Origin: Gordonia soli NBRC 108243
GTDB taxonomy: Bacteria > Actinomycetota > Actinomycetes > Mycobacteriales > Mycobacteriaceae
Assembly: GCF_000334455.1 (NCBI RefSeq)
Contig: NZ_BANX01000020.1
Span: 124,001 to 188,000 of the forward strand
DNA: 64,000 nucleotides
Direction: 5' to 3'
The notes beneath the pieces were generated by a model. That model saw nothing but the letters and a program-made list of their open reading frames with translations. It made no database searches and was not told the origin of the DNA. Shown here one piece after another: positions 45,735 to 53,857 of the stretch. How positions within the stretch are numbered: position 1 is the stretch's first letter; every line of letters starts with the position of its first letter. The position numbers and the translations under genes were made by a program.

Positions 45735-45748
45735 GGAAGATTTATTCC
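45735..45748. promoter_or_regulatory. GGAA-N6-TTCC box by the regulator gene
   Basis: GGAA-GATTTA-TTCC lies 29 bases before the DUF6986 start, in the gap shared with the divergent iclR gene. A half-site in CATGATGGAACG (45823-45834) is near the iclR start. Confidence 0.55.
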
Positions 45749-45864
45749 GCAGAGTGGAGTTTACTGTAGAGCGACGTCGGACTTCCAGCCCCTTCGGCAA
45801 ATGGATCGTCGTTGTGGTTTCGCATGATGGAACGTAGCGTCTGTCTCGACCAGTGGAGGTGGCG

Positions 45865-46626
45865 ATGGCAGGGAACTCCGGCGGAGTGCAGTCGGTCGAG
45901 CGTGCGTTCGAGCTCATGGAGTTGATCGGGCGTGCGGGCGGCGAGTGTTCGCTGAGTCACCTGTCGGCGGAGTCCCCTCTCCCCCCGCCGACGATCCATC
46001 GGCTGTTGCGCACACTCGTCGGCATCGGCTACGTGCGGCAGTTGCCCGACCGCTCGTACGCCCTCGGTCCTCGCCTCATCCGCCTCGGCGAGGTCGCGAA
46101 CCGGCAACTCGGGGCCGTCGCCGCCCCAGTGCTCGGATCACTGGTCGGCGAGTTGAGCGAGACCGCAAGTCTCGCGGTCCTCGACGGCGACATGGTCATC
46201 TACGTCGCCCAGGTCCCCTCCCCGCACAGCATGCGTACGAACAACGAGGTCGGCCGGCGCGTCACGATGCACAACACCGCGGTCGGCAAGGCCGTCCTCG
46301 CCGAACTCGACGACGCGCGGATCCTGAAGCACGTCACGCAGGCCGGGCTCACGGCCGCAACCGAGTGGAGCGTGACATCACTGTCCGGGGTGTTCGCCTC
46401 CGTCGAACAGGTTCGAGCCGACGGCTACGCCACCGACGAACAAGAACACGAGGTCGGGGTGTGCGGCATGGCGGTGTCGGTGCCCGGTGCACCGACGCCG
46501 ATGGCGGTCGGGATCTCCGGCCCAGTCGCCCGATTCGACGTGGACCTGCGCACACGCGCGGTGAGCGCGTTGCGCGACGCCGCCGGAACGGTCTCCGAGG
46601 CGTTGATCGGATCACGCGAGTCGTGA
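45865..46626 (+). CDS. allR: IclR family regulator of allantoin use
   Basis: A 253-residue IclR-type regulator. The N-terminal winged helix reads VQSVERAFELMELIGRAGGECSLSHLSAESPLPPPTIHRLLRTLVGIGYV, and the C-terminal effector domain contains GRRVTMHNTAVGKAVLAEL, SVEQVRADGYATDEQE and VCGMAVSVPGAPTPMAVGIS. Relatives such as AllR bind glyoxylate or allantoin. GGAGG five bases upstream supports ATG 45865 over GTG 45853. It diverges from the DUF6986-allE operon and probably represses all three transcripts of the cluster through GGAA-N6-TTCC boxes (inference). The symbol is by context. Confidence 0.85.
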   Translation: MAGNSGGVQSVERAFELMELIGRAGGECSLSHLSAESPLPPPTIHRLLRTLVGIGYVRQLPDRSYALGPRLIRLGEVANRQLGAVAAPVLGSLVGELSETASLAVLDGDMVIYVAQVPSPHSMRTNNEVGRRVTMHNTAVGKAVLAELDDARILKHVTQAGLTAATEWSVTSLSGVFASVEQVRADGYATDEQEHEVGVCGMAVSVPGAPTPMAVGISGPVARFDVDLRTRAVSALRDAAGTVSEALIGSRES

Positions 46627-46670
46627 GTGGGCGAGCGAACCCCGATCGACTCTCGGACGCGATGCCCGCA

Positions 46671-46704
46671 CGCCCACGCGGGTGATGCTTCACCTGCGTG
46701 GGCG
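46671..46704. repeat. Hairpin with GGTGATGCTTCACC core, copy 2
   Basis: A 15-bp stem (CGCCCACGCGGGTGA, one G-U) around TGCT, lying between convergent allR and rtcB. It probably acts as a terminator. Its core is identical to the 39422 copy. Confidence 0.65.
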
Positions 46705-46769
46705 CGCGAGGTCCGCGTGGGCCGGACGACGCGCAGCGCCGACGTCGCTCGCGCCATGGCTGGTCGAGA

Positions 46770-47972
46770 TCAGGTTCCCTTGACGTTCAGGATCTGCCGA
46801 AGGGTGTGCTCGATCTCCACCAGCGACTGCGCATCCCGCATCACCACGTCGATGTCCTTGTAGGCGTCCGGGATCTCGTCGACCCACTGGTCACCGTGGC
46901 GGTATTCGATACCGACCATCCGCGCGGCGAGGTCGTCGGCGGTGAATCGCTTCCGCGCCTCCTTCCGGGAGAACCGCCGGCCGGCTCCGTGCGGCGCCGA
47001 GCACAGACCACCCCGATCCCCCTTTCCACGAACCACATACGACCGCGTGCCCATCGAACCGGGGATCACGCCGCGAACACCGTCATGCGCGGCGATCGCC
47101 CCCTTGCGGGTGAGCCACACGTCCTTGCCCGCGTGACGCTCCTGCACGGTGTAGTTGTGGTGGCAGTTGATCCGGTCCGATTCGAGCGAATCGGCATCGA
47201 CAGCCGCCCAGTGCTCGACGGCCCGCACGAATCGATCCATCATCTCCGCACGGTTCTCGAACGCGAATCGCTGTGCCCACGCCAGATCACGGAGGTACTT
47301 CGTGAACTCGGGCGTACCCGTCGGCAGATACGCGAGGTCGGGGTTGGGCAGACTGATCCACCACTGCTTGCAGAGGCGCTGGGCGATCGCGATGTGACGC
47401 TTGGCGATCTTGTTGCCCACACCCCGGGAGCCCGAGTGCAGGAACAGCCACACGCCATCGCCCTCGTCCAGGCACAGCTCGATGAAATGATTTCCACCGC
47501 CGAGCGAACCGAGCTGCTCCGGCCACTTCGGTGAATGCGCCAGGTCGACACCGGTGCGCTCTGCGAGGTCGCGCAACACCTCCAGCCGAGGCGCCGTGAA
47601 GTCGTAGCGGTCGACCGACCGGTTGTAGTTGCCCGGCGACAGCGGGATCGCCGACTCGATCGAGGACCGTAGCGACGAGAGCTCGAGGTGCGCGATGTCC
47701 TTGTGCCGCAGCGTCGTCTGCACCGCGATCATCCCGCAGCCGATGTCGACACCGACCGCGGCCGGGATCACCGCGTCGATCGTGGGGATCACGGTGCCGA
47801 TCGCCGATCCCATACCGAGGTGGGCATCGGGCATCAGCGCGACATGCGGGTGCACGAACGGCATCGACGCGGTCTCCGTCGCCTGGGCGAGGGTGTTGTC
47901 ATCGATGTGCGATGCGTAGTTGAGCACCTTGGGAGCGGACATCTCGGGCATGAGGAACGTTTCTACCAGCAC
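46770..47972 (-). CDS. rtcB: RtcB family RNA ligase
   Basis: About 400 residues of the RtcB 3'-phosphate RNA ligase family. Motifs: LMPDAHLGMGSAIGTVIPT, the metal cysteine in GVDIGCGM, LGGGNHFIELCL, LHSGSRGVGNKIA, and the guanylylated histidine in CSAPHGAGRRFSRKEA. It joins RNA 2',3'-cyclic phosphate or 3'-phosphate ends to 5'-OH using GTP and Mn2+, in RNA repair. The start is unclear: GTG 47972 (VLVETFLMPEM) or ATG 47951, and neither has a good ribosome site. No archease or RtcA gene is adjacent. Confidence 0.87.
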   Translation of the reverse strand: MLVETFLMPEMSAPKVLNYASHIDDNTLAQATETASMPFVHPHVALMPDAHLGMGSAIGTVIPTIDAVIPAAVGVDIGCGMIAVQTTLRHKDIAHLELSSLRSSIESAIPLSPGNYNRSVDRYDFTAPRLEVLRDLAERTGVDLAHSPKWPEQLGSLGGGNHFIELCLDEGDGVWLFLHSGSRGVGNKIAKRHIAIAQRLCKQWWISLPNPDLAYLPTGTPEFTKYLRDLAWAQRFAFENRAEMMDRFVRAVEHWAAVDADSLESDRINCHHNYTVQERHAGKDVWLTRKGAIAAHDGVRGVIPGSMGTRSYVVRGKGDRGGLCSAPHGAGRRFSRKEARKRFTADDLAARMVGIEYRHGDQWVDEIPDAYKDIDVVMRDAQSLVEIEHTLRQILNVKGT

Positions 47973-48034
47973 ACCCCTACCCGCCGCCGCCCATTTTTCC
48001 CGAGCTGCAACCGGATCGGCCGATCTGCCGCCCC

Positions 48035-48652
48035 TCAGCCGGGCAGCGCGGGCACCATGAGCGAGAACATTCGGCGCAGTCCGTGCGCCAGATCGAATTC
48101 CGTTCCGGCCAGCCATCTCTCGTGTGTGGCCGTCGAGGCAGCCAGGGCCGCGTGGGCGACCGCGGTCGCGTACACCTCATCGAGGCCGCGCCGCTCGGTG
48201 AGGTGCTCGAAGATGGCGCTCCGCCACAGCCGGTAGACCTCGCTCGCCTTCGCCTGCACCGCCGGCTCGGTCAGGATCAGTTGCGCGCGATGGCGGGCCC
48301 ACTCGTCTTCGGTGCGATCGTGTACGAGTGAGGCGATGAACGCCTCCGTCACGGCCACCTCGGGTGCCACCGATGGCCCGCTCTCATCGAGCCGACGCCG
48401 GAACGCGGCCAATTCGGCATCCGACTCGACCCAGACCACGTCGGCCTTGGTCGAGAAGTACCGGAAGAACGTTCGACGGCTGACTCCCGCCGCTTCGGCG
48501 ATCTCGCCCGCACTGGTGGTGTCGAAGCCGTTGGCGAGGAAGAGACGCTGTGCGTGGGCCGCGAGTTCGTGCGCGCTGGTCGATGCCGGGCGGCCCCCAC
48601 GGTCGACCGGCTGCTCGGCCACCGACGCCTGACTGTTCTGCATGATTCCCAT
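48035..48652 (-). CDS. TetR family regulator
   Basis: A 205-residue TetR protein. The N-terminal helix-turn-helix is FDTTSAGEIAEAAGVSRRTFFRYFSTKADV, and the C-terminal helical domain may bind a ligand. It diverges from the amine oxidase gene across a 126-base gap that contains a 20-bp perfect dyad, its likely operator. It probably controls itself and the amine oxidase operon. The dyad's size and two-base centre are typical for TetR dimers. The ligand is unknown. Confidence 0.87.
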   Translation of the reverse strand: MGIMQNSQASVAEQPVDRGGRPASTSAHELAAHAQRLFLANGFDTTSAGEIAEAAGVSRRTFFRYFSTKADVVWVESDAELAAFRRRLDESGPSVAPEVAVTEAFIASLVHDRTEDEWARHRAQLILTEPAVQAKASEVYRLWRSAIFEHLTERRGLDEVYATAVAHAALAASTATHERWLAGTEFDLAHGLRRMFSLMVPALPG

Positions 48653-48688
48653 CGTCTCATCCGCGGATCCCTGTTACTCTTCCGTCAC

Positions 48689-48708
48689 TTCAGGTCATCT
48701 GACCTGAA
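48689..48708. promoter_or_regulatory. 20-bp dyad operator between tetR and amine oxidase genes
   Basis: TTCAGGTCA and its perfect complement TGACCTGAA are separated by TC. It lies 37 bases before the tetR start and 70 bases before the amine oxidase start. Confidence 0.65.
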
Positions 48709-48778
48709 ACGGTGGACAGCGTGGTTCCCCGGCATCGACGACCTGAGCGCCCCGCTCCCGACATGATCGGAATCCGCC

Positions 48779-50254
48779 ATGGCTGCACCACTGTCCCGCC
48801 GAACGCTGCTCGCCGGAACCGCCGCGGTCGGTGCCGCGGCCGGCCTCTCGCGATTCGGCGCCGGGAGCGGCAGTGCAGCACCGGCATCAATGACTGCCGA
48901 CGTGATCGTCGTCGGCGGTGGACTCTCCGGACTGTCGGCCGCGAAGACGCTGGTCGACGGCGGATCGTCGGTCATCGTGCTCGAAGCGCTTGAACGTGCC
49001 GGGGGGCGCGTGCACAACATCCGATCGCCGAAGCTGGGCGTCACCCTGGACGCGGGTGCCGAGTTCATCGGCCCGACGCAGGACCACATCGCCGCACTCG
49101 CCCGCGAATTCGACGTCCGCACCATCCCGACGTACAACCAGGGCGACAGTGTGTTCTGGAACGCCGGTCGTGGGAGTCGTATGTCGGCCGCGCTGCCGTT
49201 GCCGGTACAGGCAGAGACGCTGCAGGCCGGTGCGGGCCTCGCACGTGCTCAGCTCGACGCCCTCGCCGGATTCCCGGTCGGCGAGCCCTGGAAGCATCCG
49301 AACGCGCGGTACCTCGACTCCATCACCTGGGGCCAGTACAGCGCGCAGGTGGCAACGACCCCGACCGCCCGGACGCTGATGCAGGTGGCCATGTCCGCGC
49401 CCCTGTCCGTCCGACCGGACGAGGTCTCGGCGCTCTACTTCCTCAACTACATCGCGGCGTCCGGCGACGAGAACAATCCGGGCACGCTGATCCGCCTGCT
49501 CAGCACCGACGACGGTGCCCAGGAGCGACTCTTCGAGGGCGGGGCGGCCCTGATCCCGTTGCGGATGGCGCGTGCACTGGGGAGCCGGGTGGTCTACAAC
49601 GCGCCCGTGCGGTCCATCGACTGGTCCGGTGGGACGGTCACCGTCTCCAGCGACGCGGGAACGTATCGGGCACGACGGGTGATCGTCGCGATGTCACCCG
49701 CGATCAGCGACCAGATCGACTATCGCCCGGGCCTTCCGGCGGGCCGGCAGGGGATCCATCGCGGCTATCACATGGGCGCTATCTGCAAGTTCGCCGCGGT
49801 GTACCGCCGGCCGTTCTGGCGCGACAAAGGACTGTCGGGCCAGGTGTACGGCAACGGACGACCCATCGACGTCACGTTCGAGAGTTACGCCGAGAACCGA
49901 CACATCCTGATGGGGTTCATCAGTGCCGACGCCATGCGCAGGCTCGACCCCGCGCCGGAACGCCAGATCGTGTCCGAGTGCATCGAGAACTTCGTGGACT
50001 ACTTCGGCACGGAGGCACGGCAATTCGTCGACTACGCCTTCCACAAGTGGGACGTCGAGCCGTGGTCGCGGGGCGGGCCGGTCGCGGTCAGCTCACCCGG
50101 CACGCTGACGCGATTCGGTCCGGCGCTGCGCGCACCGGTGGGCCCGATCCACTGGGCGGGAACCGAGACGTCCGACTACTGGACTGGCTACATGGACGGC
50201 GCCGTCCGCTCGGGGGCGCGCGCCGCCCGCGAGATCCTTGGCGCGCGCCGCTGA
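48779..50254 (+). CDS. Tat-exported flavin monoamine oxidase
   Basis: A 491-residue FAD-dependent amine oxidase. A twin-arginine signal (SRRTLLAGTAAVGAAAGLS, cleavage likely after the Ala-rich GSAAPA) sends the folded protein outside. The Rossmann motif DVIVVGGGLSGLSAAK, LEALERAGGRVHNI and the C-terminal FAD contact HWAGTETSDYWTGYMDGAVRSG are intact. Such enzymes deaminate primary or secondary amines to aldehydes with H2O2 release. It is the first gene of a putative operon (20-base gap to a tetR gene, then ceramidase), suggesting an amine derived from ceramide as substrate (inference). Confidence 0.9.
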   Translation: MAAPLSRRTLLAGTAAVGAAAGLSRFGAGSGSAAPASMTADVIVVGGGLSGLSAAKTLVDGGSSVIVLEALERAGGRVHNIRSPKLGVTLDAGAEFIGPTQDHIAALAREFDVRTIPTYNQGDSVFWNAGRGSRMSAALPLPVQAETLQAGAGLARAQLDALAGFPVGEPWKHPNARYLDSITWGQYSAQVATTPTARTLMQVAMSAPLSVRPDEVSALYFLNYIAASGDENNPGTLIRLLSTDDGAQERLFEGGAALIPLRMARALGSRVVYNAPVRSIDWSGGTVTVSSDAGTYRARRVIVAMSPAISDQIDYRPGLPAGRQGIHRGYHMGAICKFAAVYRRPFWRDKGLSGQVYGNGRPIDVTFESYAENRHILMGFISADAMRRLDPAPERQIVSECIENFVDYFGTEARQFVDYAFHKWDVEPWSRGGPVAVSSPGTLTRFGPALRAPVGPIHWAGTETSDYWTGYMDGAVRSGARAAREILGARR

Positions 50255-50273
50255 CGCGGGACATCTGCCACTC

Positions 50274-50909
50274 ATGGCCAGGATGCCCACCGAAACACGG
50301 CGGGAACTGCTGTTGGACGCCGCGTTCCGGGTGATCGCCCGTCACGGCGTCGGCGGTGCCACCACGCGCACCATCAGCGCAGAGGCCGGCGTGACACTGT
50401 CGACCTTTCACTACGTCTTCGATTCGCGCGCCGATCTGTTGGCGGCGCTGGTCGAGCGCGGTACCGACTCAGAGCTCGCGACGATCGCGGCCGCGCTCGA
50501 TGTGGAGACCGGCGACCTCCGAGGCCGGGCCGGGATGTCGACGGTGTTGCGCGGCGCGCTGTCGGGATACCTCGAGGGCGTCATCGCCGACCCCGATCGG
50601 GAGCAGGCCATGATCTCGCTGAATCAATATGCGCGGCAGCAGGAGGGGCTCGAATCGCTGGGCGCCGACATGTATCGGCGTTACTACGCGCTCGTCGCCG
50701 ACGGTTTGTCTGCCGCGGCCACGCGATGCGCCGTGTCCTGGGACCGACCGCCCGCCGACCTCGCCCCCCTGGTGGTTGCTGCCACCGACGGACTCACCCT
50801 CGCCTACCTCAACATCCGCGACCGAGGGGTCTGCGAACGCATCGTCGACGCAACGGTGACGCTTCTGCTCACCCGTGTCGTCGAATCATCTGTCACCGAA
50901 GGGAAGTGA
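50274..50909 (+). CDS. TetR family regulator, second of the module
   Basis: A 211-residue TetR protein. The DNA-binding helix-turn-helix lies in IARHGVGGATTRTISAEAGVTLSTFHYVFDSRADLL. The C-terminal domain has EQAMISLNQYARQQEGLESLGADMYRRYYALVADGL. ATG 50274 (MARMPTETRRELL) is chosen; a longer frame to 50238 overlaps the amine oxidase. It is 20 bases after the amine oxidase stop and 2 bases before the ceramidase start, so all three are almost certainly cotranscribed. Confidence 0.87.
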   Translation: MARMPTETRRELLLDAAFRVIARHGVGGATTRTISAEAGVTLSTFHYVFDSRADLLAALVERGTDSELATIAAALDVETGDLRGRAGMSTVLRGALSGYLEGVIADPDREQAMISLNQYARQQEGLESLGADMYRRYYALVADGLSAAATRCAVSWDRPPADLAPLVVAATDGLTLAYLNIRDRGVCERIVDATVTLLLTRVVESSVTEGK

Positions 50910-50911
50910 CC

Positions 50912-52948
50912 GTGGATCTGACCCGACGAGGTCTTCTGGCCGGAGCGGCCGCGACAGTCGGCGCCGGCGCCGCAACGGTGATCGCCGGAACCTCGGCATC
51001 GGCCGCACCCGACTCGCCGGGCACCGGTGGCCTCTTGGTGGGATGCGGGAGCGCCGACATGACCGGCGCGATCGCCGGCCAGGGAATGATGGGCTACTCC
51101 AACCCCGAACAGGTGGCGATGGGCCTCCTGCAACGGTGTTGGGCCAGAGCGTTCATCATCGTCGACCAGGCCACTCGCGAACGCGTCGTCTTCGTCACCT
51201 GCGACATCGCATGCGTCTTCGAGTCCCATCACATCGGGGTGCTCGCAGAACTGCGTCGACGTCTCGGTGGGCTGTACACCGATCGCAACGTCAACATCAA
51301 CGCCACGCACAACCACGCATCGTGCGGCGGAACCGCCTGGGACTTCGCCTACTCGCTCGCCGCGTTCGGGTTCAAGAAGAACTCCTATCAGGCGGAGGTG
51401 GACGGCATCGTCGCTGCCATCGTGGCCGCCCACGACGATCTCGCGCCCGGCACGATCAGCGTCGGCCGCGGTGAACTCGGTGACGCCAGCCGCAACCGGT
51501 CGAAGGTGGCATTCGATCGCAATCCGGCGGCCGAACGGCGTCAGTTCCCCGATGCGATCGATCCGACCGTCACGGTCCTGCGTCTGCAGCGCGGCGGACG
51601 CGATGTCGGGGCGATCACCTGGTTCGCCACGCACGGGACATCGCTGGCAGACCACAACGTCCTGATCGCAGGCGACAACAAGGGCTATGCGAGCCATCGG
51701 TGGGAGTCCGACGAGCCCGGCATCGTGGCCGCATTCCCGCAGACCAATGCCGGCGACATGACCCCCAATCTGGACCTCGCCCGCTTTCGACCCAGCGGCC
51801 CCACCCGCGACAACAAACTCAACTGCGCACTGATCGGCGAACGTCAGTACCGCTCGGGCCGCGCGGCGTTCACACGTACCCGCCCGATGCGACGAGGCGG
51901 GGTCGACTCGATCGTGCACTATGTCGACATGTCGTCGGTGTCCATCGACGGTCGGTACACCCCCGAAGGACGCCCCGCGTCGACCACCCCGGCCATGATG
52001 GGCGTCGCGGCAGCGGCGACCAGCAGCGAGGACAACTACGAACAGCCGCTCCCCTTCCTCTCCGAGGGCACCACCAATCCGCTGGTCCGCGTACTGGGCG
52101 GCGATCGACGTCCGCCCGTCTCGCCGTGGATTCGAGACATGCAGGCGCCCAAGCTGATCGCCTTCCCACTCGGGATCATGCCGCCCGCGCCGTGGATTCC
52201 GCAGGTGGTCCCGCTGCAGATCCTGCGTATCGGCGACCTGGTGCTGGTCGCGGTGCCGGCCGAGGTCACCGTCGTCGCAGGCCTCCGTCTCCGTTCGGTG
52301 GTCGCCGACGCTCTCGGCGTCACGCTCGACGATGTCCTGCTGCAGGGCTACTCCAACAGCTACACGCAGTACGTGACCACGGAGCAGGAGTACGACGCCC
52401 AGCAATACGAAGGTGGCGAGACTCAGTTCGGTCGCTGGACGTTGTCGGCGTACCTGCAGGAGTTCGAACGCCTCGCCCGCGCGATGGCGACCGGCCGCTC
52501 CCTGGGCCGCGGCCCCGCGCGGCCCGACAAGTCCGGGTTCCAACCCGACCTCGTCCCTCCGGTACCGGCGGACCGACCGATCGCCGGACGTCGATACGGA
52601 GACGTGCTGCGACAGCCCACGTCCACGTATCGGCCGGGTCAGACCGTCGTCGCCGAGTTCGTCGGCGCCCACCCCAACAACGATTTCCGGCACGGCGGAA
52701 CGTATCTCGAGGTGCAGCGTCGGGTCGGGACCGGCTGGGAGACGGTGGCCGACGACAACGACTGGTCGACCGAGTTCCACTGGTCCCGTCCGCCGGGCAG
52801 CCCCGACACCTCACGCGTACGGGTCGAGTGGACCGTCCCGCCACGCATGCGTGGACGCTTTCGAATCCGGTACCTGGGCGACAGTCGGGCACGGTCAGGG
52901 CGCCTGTCACCCATCGTCGGGACATCCGACGCCTTCACCATCGTCTGA
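50912..52948 (+). CDS. Neutral/alkaline ceramidase, Tat-exported
   Basis: A 678-residue neutral ceramidase-family amidohydrolase, which splits ceramide into sphingosine and fatty acid. A twin-arginine signal (LTRRGLLAGAAATVGAG) begins it. Zinc-site motifs NATHNHASCGG and ITWFATHGTSLADH are present, as are the conserved Tyr/Glu segment YVTTEQEYDAQQYEGG and a C-terminal Ig-like domain. The nucleophile hexapeptide, GDVSPN in characterised enzymes, reads GDMTPN here: threonine replaces the catalytic serine. It starts with GTG after GAAGGGAAG. It acts outside the cell, on host or environmental sphingolipids. Confidence 0.88.
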   Translation: MDLTRRGLLAGAAATVGAGAATVIAGTSASAAPDSPGTGGLLVGCGSADMTGAIAGQGMMGYSNPEQVAMGLLQRCWARAFIIVDQATRERVVFVTCDIACVFESHHIGVLAELRRRLGGLYTDRNVNINATHNHASCGGTAWDFAYSLAAFGFKKNSYQAEVDGIVAAIVAAHDDLAPGTISVGRGELGDASRNRSKVAFDRNPAAERRQFPDAIDPTVTVLRLQRGGRDVGAITWFATHGTSLADHNVLIAGDNKGYASHRWESDEPGIVAAFPQTNAGDMTPNLDLARFRPSGPTRDNKLNCALIGERQYRSGRAAFTRTRPMRRGGVDSIVHYVDMSSVSIDGRYTPEGRPASTTPAMMGVAAAATSSEDNYEQPLPFLSEGTTNPLVRVLGGDRRPPVSPWIRDMQAPKLIAFPLGIMPPAPWIPQVVPLQILRIGDLVLVAVPAEVTVVAGLRLRSVVADALGVTLDDVLLQGYSNSYTQYVTTEQEYDAQQYEGGETQFGRWTLSAYLQEFERLARAMATGRSLGRGPARPDKSGFQPDLVPPVPADRPIAGRRYGDVLRQPTSTYRPGQTVVAEFVGAHPNNDFRHGGTYLEVQRRVGTGWETVADDNDWSTEFHWSRPPGSPDTSRVRVEWTVPPRMRGRFRIRYLGDSRARSGRLSPIVGTSDAFTIV

Positions 52949-53048
52949 CCGGATGACAGCCTCCCGATCAAGCGCTCGGGACGATAGGCTGATGCGGGGC
53001 GTGTCAGATCAGCACGCTCGTCTCATTCGAACTCCGGGGGTTCTCCAC

Positions 53049-53663
53049 ATGACTCTGCTCCGACGCGCCGCGCTGGCGGTCTCCGCAGCAGCCATCACCA
53101 CTGTCGCCATCGCGACCGGGACCGCACACGCGGCACCGGTCTCCGGTGCGGCACCGACCTACGTCTCGGCGGCGTCCGCCGACGGCGCCCACATCACCAC
53201 CACGCTGCGCAACGCGACCTTCGCCGCAAAGCCTGCCGGACAGAGCCTCTCGATCCTGGATCGACACGGCCGGGTCGCCGAGAAGGTCGCACTCACCGTG
53301 CCGCTCAACGGTGTCTCCGTGCCGCTGCGGCCGGTCGTCAGCGCAGACCGGACGTCGGTGACCCTGACGCCGGTGCTCAGCCAGCAGGTGCGCGACCAGC
53401 TGAAGGCAGGCGTGCACCCGGTGGCAGGCAAGAAGGACCGCGCCTACCAGTCGATGATCGGCCACATCCAGAACGGCTGGAACCGTGGCGGCGCCGTCGC
53501 CACCGCCGTCGGCGCGCTGGCCGGCCTGATCATCGGCTGCATCGTCATCGTCGGCTGCATCTGGGGCGCCGGTGTCGGCGCCGCGATCGGTGCGGTGATC
53601 GGGATCAACAACGGCGATCCGCGTGCCGCACAGTCGGTGCTGGACTGGATCAACACGCCGTAG
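53049..53663 (+). CDS. Exported protein with C-terminal glycine-zipper segment
   Basis: A 204-residue protein. A Sec signal (MTLLRRAALAVSAAAITTVAIATGTAHA) is followed by a beta-rich region (residues ~35-115, with SLSILDRHGRVAEKVALTVP) and a C-terminal hydrophobic, glycine-zipper-like stretch (AVGALAGLIIGCIVIVGC, WGAGVGAAIGAVIG) holding two cysteines. I do not recognise the family; similar small secreted proteins occur in Gordonia and Rhodococcus. The zipper could insert in the cell envelope or oligomerise. It is monocistronic with its own terminator, possibly from TAGGCT at 52986. Confidence 0.75.
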   Translation: MTLLRRAALAVSAAAITTVAIATGTAHAAPVSGAAPTYVSAASADGAHITTTLRNATFAAKPAGQSLSILDRHGRVAEKVALTVPLNGVSVPLRPVVSADRTSVTLTPVLSQQVRDQLKAGVHPVAGKKDRAYQSMIGHIQNGWNRGGAVATAVGALAGLIIGCIVIVGCIWGAGVGAAIGAVIGINNGDPRAAQSVLDWINTP

Positions 53664-53680
53664 TCGGGCCATCTCCTCGC

Positions 53681-53716
53681 AGAACCGCCCACCGACCGAT
53701 GTCGGTGGGCGGTTCT
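53681..53716 (+). terminator. 16-bp hairpin after the exported protein gene
   Basis: AGAACCGCCCACCGAC pairs perfectly with its complement around CGAT and is followed by GTTGGTTCGGG. Confidence 0.8.
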
Positions 53717-53780
53717 GTTGGTTCGGGTTGCGCGCGGGCCGCGGATCCGAAGCTCCTACGCCAGCCGCGACCGCAAGCCC

Positions 53781-53857
53781 TGGTCAAAAACTGCCGCCCA
53801 GCGGGGATGCGCGTGCACTATCCACGCGACACCTGGCAGCACGGCAGAATTTGGTCA
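53781..53857. repeat. GTGCRMYMTCCAC repeat element, copy 1
   Basis: A 77-bp unit with imperfect inverted ends (TGGTCAAAAACTGCC and GGCAGAATTTGGTCA, 11 of 15 matching as complements) and the central 13-mer GTGCACTATCCAC (53813-53825). The stretch 53717-54076 has no gene; it holds this unit, copy 2, and a run of ten C residues (53874-53883) between them. Confidence 0.65.

Noticed and set aside
46690-46887. Short frames reading through the 46.7 kb hairpin
   Set aside because: They translate a palindromic repeat; a similar peptide fragment appears at 39.4 kb only because the hairpin core is repeated.
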